Shown: piece by piece, positions 61,011 through 64,000 of the stretch
How positions within the stretch are numbered: the first letter of the stretch is position 1
How the letters are laid out: every line of letters begins with the position of its first letter
Source of the DNA: Cellvibrio zantedeschiae
GTDB lineage: Bacteria; Pseudomonadota; Gammaproteobacteria; Pseudomonadales; Cellvibrionaceae
DNA: 64,000 bases
Reading direction: 5' to 3'
Assembly (NCBI RefSeq): GCF_014652535.1
Contig: NZ_BMYZ01000001.1
Span: 372,001 to 436,000, forward strand
Program-made: the position numbers and the translations under genes
The notes under the pieces: model-generated
The model's database searches: none
The model's input: only the letters and a program-made list of their open reading frames with translations
What the model was told of the DNA's origin: nothing

Positions 61011-61682
61011 TTAAGGTTTCAACACGATTTTAGGTTTTTTTCTATTGGGATAAGTTGTTGTACATATCCCGCATACAGTGCCATCGCAACCGCGCGCCGA
61101 GCAATGTTCGCGACCATAATAAATAATTTGCAAGTGCAACGCATTCCAGCTTTCTTTTGGAAACAAACGCTTTAAATCTTTTTCAGTTTGCGTCACATTT
61201 TTACCGTTTGTTAAACCCCAACGCTGCGCCAATCGATGAATATGCGTGTCTACTGGAAATGCTGGGTGCCCAAACGCCTGGCTCATCACAACGCTTGCTG
61301 TTTTATGACCCACTCCCGGCAAGCGCTCCAACGCATCCCAGTCGTCTGGAACTTTTCCATCATGTTCATTCACCAATATTTGCGATAGCACGGAAATCGC
61401 TTTTGATTTCTGCGGAGATAATCCGCAAGGGCGAATAATTTCCTGAATTTTTTCTACAGGCACCTTCGCCATGTCGTAAGGATTATCGGCGAGTTTAAAT
61501 AGCGCCGGAGTCACCGTATTTACGCGAGCGTCTGTGCATTGTGCAGAAAGCAACACTGCAATGAGCAGGGTGTATGCATCTTTATGCTCAAGCGGAATTG
61601 GCGGATTGGGATAAAGCTCTTGAAGTTTTTCCCGAATGTAATCCGCACGCCCTTGCTTGGATAACTTTTGCAATTCTGTCAT
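61011..61682 (-). CDS. nth: Endonuclease III (DNA glycosylase/AP lyase)
   Basis: This 223-residue enzyme removes oxidised pyrimidines from DNA. The helix-hairpin-helix LPGVGHKTASVVM with catalytic Lys127 and Asp145 in PVDTHIHRLAQRWGL are present. The C-terminal iron-sulfur cysteines are spaced unusually: Cys194, Cys199, Cys204 and Cys207 (x4, x4, x2 instead of x6, x2, x5). A tail of about 16 residues follows. The start overlaps the end of dapC by 4 bases. Confidence 0.93.
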   Translation of the reverse strand: MTELQKLSKQGRADYIREKLQELYPNPPIPLEHKDAYTLLIAVLLSAQCTDARVNTVTPALFKLADNPYDMAKVPVEKIQEIIRPCGLSPQKSKAISVLSQILVNEHDGKVPDDWDALERLPGVGHKTASVVMSQAFGHPAFPVDTHIHRLAQRWGLTNGKNVTQTEKDLKRLFPKESWNALHLQIIYYGREHCSARGCDGTVCGICTTTYPNRKKPKIVLKP

Positions 61683-62878
61683 AGCGATTGTACAAATGCC
61701 TTAATGCGTTTTGCTGCTTCAATGCATTCGGCCAAGGGTGCGACTAATGCAAGGCGAACATAATCCTCGCCTGGGTTAATATCCTTGGCTTCACGGGCTA
61801 AATAACTTCCCGGCAAAACGGTTACTTTTTGCGATTCAAATAATTTTTGCGCAAACAATTCGCCTTTGATGGGCGTTTTCGGCCACAAATAAAAACTCGC
61901 ATCAGGCTTTTTTACATCCAAAACATCGCTGAGGATATTTAATACCGCATCAAATTTTTGGCGATAGGCTTCGCGATTTTCTATTACGTGAGTTTCGTCT
62001 TGCCATGCGGCAACACTGGCTAATTGCGTTGGGACCGGCATAGCGCAACCGTGATAGGTGCGGTATAGCAAAAAATTTTCAAGGATTTTTGCATCGCCAC
62101 CCACAAAGCCTGAGCGCAAACCAGGCAGGTTGGAGCGTTTGGATAAACTATGAAAAACCACACAGCGTGCAAAATCATCGCGGCCCAATTCAGCGCAGGC
62201 TTGCAATAAACCAGCGGGCGGATTTTTCTCATCAAAATAAAGCTCTGAATAGCACTCATCAGATGCAATAACAAAATCGTATTTATCAGCGAGCGCAATC
62301 AACTCTTTTAATTGTGCAGAACTCATCACTGCGCCCGTGGGGTTGCCGGGTGAGCAAATAAATAATAACTGTGTGCGCTCCCAAATCGCAGCGGGCACGG
62401 CGGCAAAATCAGGAATGAAATTGTTTTCTGGTGTGCAGTTTAAAAAATGAGGCTCTGCACCGGATAAAATCGCCGCGCCTTCGTAAATTTGATAGAAAGG
62501 GTTGGGGGATACAATAACGGGGTTTGGTTTGGTTCGATCCACAATGGCTTGTGCAAATGCAAAAAGTGCTTCGCGTGTGCCGTTCACAGGTAGAACATGT
62601 TTGTCGGCTGTGAAACTTCCGCTATTTAAGTTGAAACGTTTGCATGCCCAACTGGCAATTGCCTCACGCAACTCCGGAATGCCCTTGGTTGTCGGGTAAT
62701 TGGATAACTTATTAAGGTTGCTAATTAATGTTTGCAACACAAAGGCTGGCGGTTCATGTTTTGGCTCGCCAATAGATAACATAATATCGCTTAATTCTTT
62801 TGGCGCTGACACTGCTGCTTTTAATGCGGCAAGCTTTTCAAAAGGGTAGGGGTGCAATAAGTTTAAATCTTGGTTCAT
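61679..62878 (-). CDS. dapC: Succinyldiaminopimelate transaminase
   Basis: This 399-residue pyridoxal-phosphate aminotransferase of fold type I has the Lys-containing motif SLSKRSNLPGLRSGF, FICSPGNPTGAVM, ASDECYSELYFDEKNPP and DASFYLWP. It is placed in the lysine pathway by DapC similarity and by its location near dapD and glnD, as in Pseudomonas. The start at 62878 (MNQDLNLLHPYPFEKL) is used; the frame opens further upstream only from a TTG. It overlaps nth by 4 bases. Confidence 0.9.
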   Translation of the reverse strand: MNQDLNLLHPYPFEKLAALKAAVSAPKELSDIMLSIGEPKHEPPAFVLQTLISNLNKLSNYPTTKGIPELREAIASWACKRFNLNSGSFTADKHVLPVNGTREALFAFAQAIVDRTKPNPVIVSPNPFYQIYEGAAILSGAEPHFLNCTPENNFIPDFAAVPAAIWERTQLLFICSPGNPTGAVMSSAQLKELIALADKYDFVIASDECYSELYFDEKNPPAGLLQACAELGRDDFARCVVFHSLSKRSNLPGLRSGFVGGDAKILENFLLYRTYHGCAMPVPTQLASVAAWQDETHVIENREAYRQKFDAVLNILSDVLDVKKPDASFYLWPKTPIKGELFAQKLFESQKVTVLPGSYLAREAKDINPGEDYVRLALVAPLAECIEAAKRIKAFVQSL

Positions 62879-62918
62879 GTTGTAATCGTTTCTATAATTG
62901 GTTTGCAAGCAGGTGTTA

Positions 62919-64000
62919 TTAGTGCAAATCCACGCGCTTATCTAATTGTTCGCGAATTTCGCGTTGTAAATTTTCAGCAATCTCAGTATCTACTAGTGGT
63001 TTGCCCTGACCATCCACAATAAAGAAAATATCTTCCACTCGCTCGCCGAGAGTCGCAATTTTGGCGTTGAGGAGTTGAATTTCAAATTGCATAAATATGC
63101 GGCCAATACATGCGAGCAGGCCGGGACGATCCGGTGATATCACTTCAAGCACGCTACATTTGCGCACAGTGTCGTGACTTAAACTGGTGCGCGTCGGCAT
63201 GGCAAAATATTTCAGGCGACGCGGGGTGCGACGGCTAATGACTTCTGAATAGTTCTCTGCTAACCGCAATTCTTCCTGCAGTGTCTGCTGGATTTTTTTC
63301 AAAAGCGTTGGATTACTGCCGAGGGGCTTGCCATCCTGATTGAGTACAAAAAATGTATCTATGGTATAACCGGAATTAGAGCTGTAAATTTTTGCGTCCT
63401 GGATGCTGAGGCTCAAATGATCCAGCGCAGAGGCCGCAGCGACAAACACATGCTTTTGGTTTTTGGTGCGAATAAAAATTTGTGTTGCACCTGCAAGCTC
63501 GCGGTTAGTTGTTTTTTTAATTAAAATGAGTGGATCATCGTTGGTATGACCTGCGATAGCTTCTGTATGCCACGTAATATCCGCCACGCTTTCACGCAAA
63601 AAATAATCTTCACCCATATCGCGCCAGAACTCCCAGATTTGGGCTTCGGTCAATTTGTTGCGGCCAAGTTTGCGAATGGCTGCTTGCTGCGTTTCTTCTA
63701 TCAATTCCTGTTTGTCGATATTATTTTCCAGGCCGCGGCGCAATGCACGTTTGGTTTCCATATAGAGTTGACGCATCAAGCTGGCGCGCCAGGTGTTCCA
63801 TAATTCTTTATTGGTGCCATTGATATCGGCAACTGTCAGTGCAAATAAATAATCCAGATGCATTTGGTCGCCAACAATCAACGCAAAGTTGCGAATAACA
63901 TCCGGGTCGGACAAATCTTGTTTTTGCGAAACAGAAGACATTAATAAATGTTTTTCAACCAACCAGGATACCAAGCGAGTTTCGCGTGCAGAAACGCCAT
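62919..64000 (-). CDS. glnD: [Protein-PII] uridylyltransferase/uridylyl-removing enzyme, C-terminal part
   Basis: The reading frame is open to the right edge, so only the C-terminal 360 residues are present. The start of the visible frame (SARETRLVSWLVEKHLLMSS) belongs to the HD domain region; two ACT domains follow (VLEVISPDRPGLLACIGRIF is the second). GlnD modifies PII proteins in response to glutamine. It is followed by dapC, as in Pseudomonas. Confidence 0.95.
   Translation of the reverse strand, partial: GVSARETRLVSWLVEKHLLMSSVSQKQDLSDPDVIRNFALIVGDQMHLDYLFALTVADINGTNKELWNTWRASLMRQLYMETKRALRRGLENNIDKQELIEETQQAAIRKLGRNKLTEAQIWEFWRDMGEDYFLRESVADITWHTEAIAGHTNDDPLILIKKTTNRELAGATQIFIRTKNQKHVFVAAASALDHLSLSIQDAKIYSSNSGYTIDTFFVLNQDGKPLGSNPTLLKKIQQTLQEELRLAENYSEVISRRTPRRLKYFAMPTRTSLSHDTVRKCSVLEVISPDRPGLLACIGRIFMQFEIQLLNAKIATLGERVEDIFFIVDGQGKPLVDTEIAENLQREIREQLDKRVDLH

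Overview
The window looks like chromosomal DNA from a Cellvibrio-like gammaproteobacterium (family Cellvibrionaceae). Support comes from a secreted GH2 glycosidase, a lipoprotein with a long serine-rich linker typical of plant-polysaccharide degraders, an F7-type chemosensory operon, a cbb3 oxidase locus with a perfect Anr/FNR box, and Pseudomonas-like orders around glnD-dapC and dapD. The species assignment is inference. I saw no tRNA or rRNA gene, insertion sequence, prophage or CRISPR array.

Region 1 (1-14011, plus strand) is one long signalling locus: a chemoreceptor cut by the window edge, two STAS anti-sigma-antagonist proteins, an HsbR-like receiver-PP2C-kinase switch protein, then cheY-cheA-cheW, two large PAS chemoreceptors ending in a CheR-docking pentapeptide, cheR, cheD and cheB. 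Chemosensory signalling and a partner-switching phosphatase/kinase module therefore sit together. Region 2 (14056-20392, minus strand) holds two membrane sensor histidine kinases without receiver domains and an Hpt-REC-REC-GGDEF diguanylate cyclase, which together look like a c-di-GMP output module.

Region 3 (20566-24396) carries beta-carbonic anhydrase, exonuclease I and argininosuccinate synthase. Region 4 (24501-33645) is the cbb3 oxidase locus ccoNOQP plus its assembly genes ccoGHIS and a SafE/DsbD-like membrane protein with a His-rich tail. Region 5 (33712-40698) contains an Omp85-type outer-membrane protein, gloA, a glutathione transferase, selO, djlA, an rsuA-type pseudouridine synthase and a DUF1461 membrane protein.

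Region 6 (40821-50534) is more accessory: a GH2 beta-galactosidase-like enzyme behind a perfect palindrome, a small SIR2-like protein directly downstream of an opgG that has no opgH neighbour, FUSC and MFS transporters, and a leucine-rich-repeat lipoprotein. Region 7 (50537-64000, minus strand) contains lysine/diaminopimelate genes (dapE, dapD, dapC) and glnD. Between dapE and dapD lies a block rich in stress genes: YciF-like DUF892, an RMF-like small protein, a KGG/YciG-like protein of only 58 aa, a zinc alcohol dehydrogenase coupled to an unknown membrane protein, an AraC-type membrane regulator, a duplicated-domain lipoprotein and two Hsp20 chaperones with a sigma32-like promoter, followed by a YebC regulator.

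The strongest leads for new biology are the SIR2-like protein with Asn at the expected catalytic His, the partner-switching module embedded in the chemosensory operon with shared C-terminal tails on a receptor and CheD, the stress-gene block with a recurrent 11-base motif, and the possible temperature-sensing leader of the Hsp20 operon.
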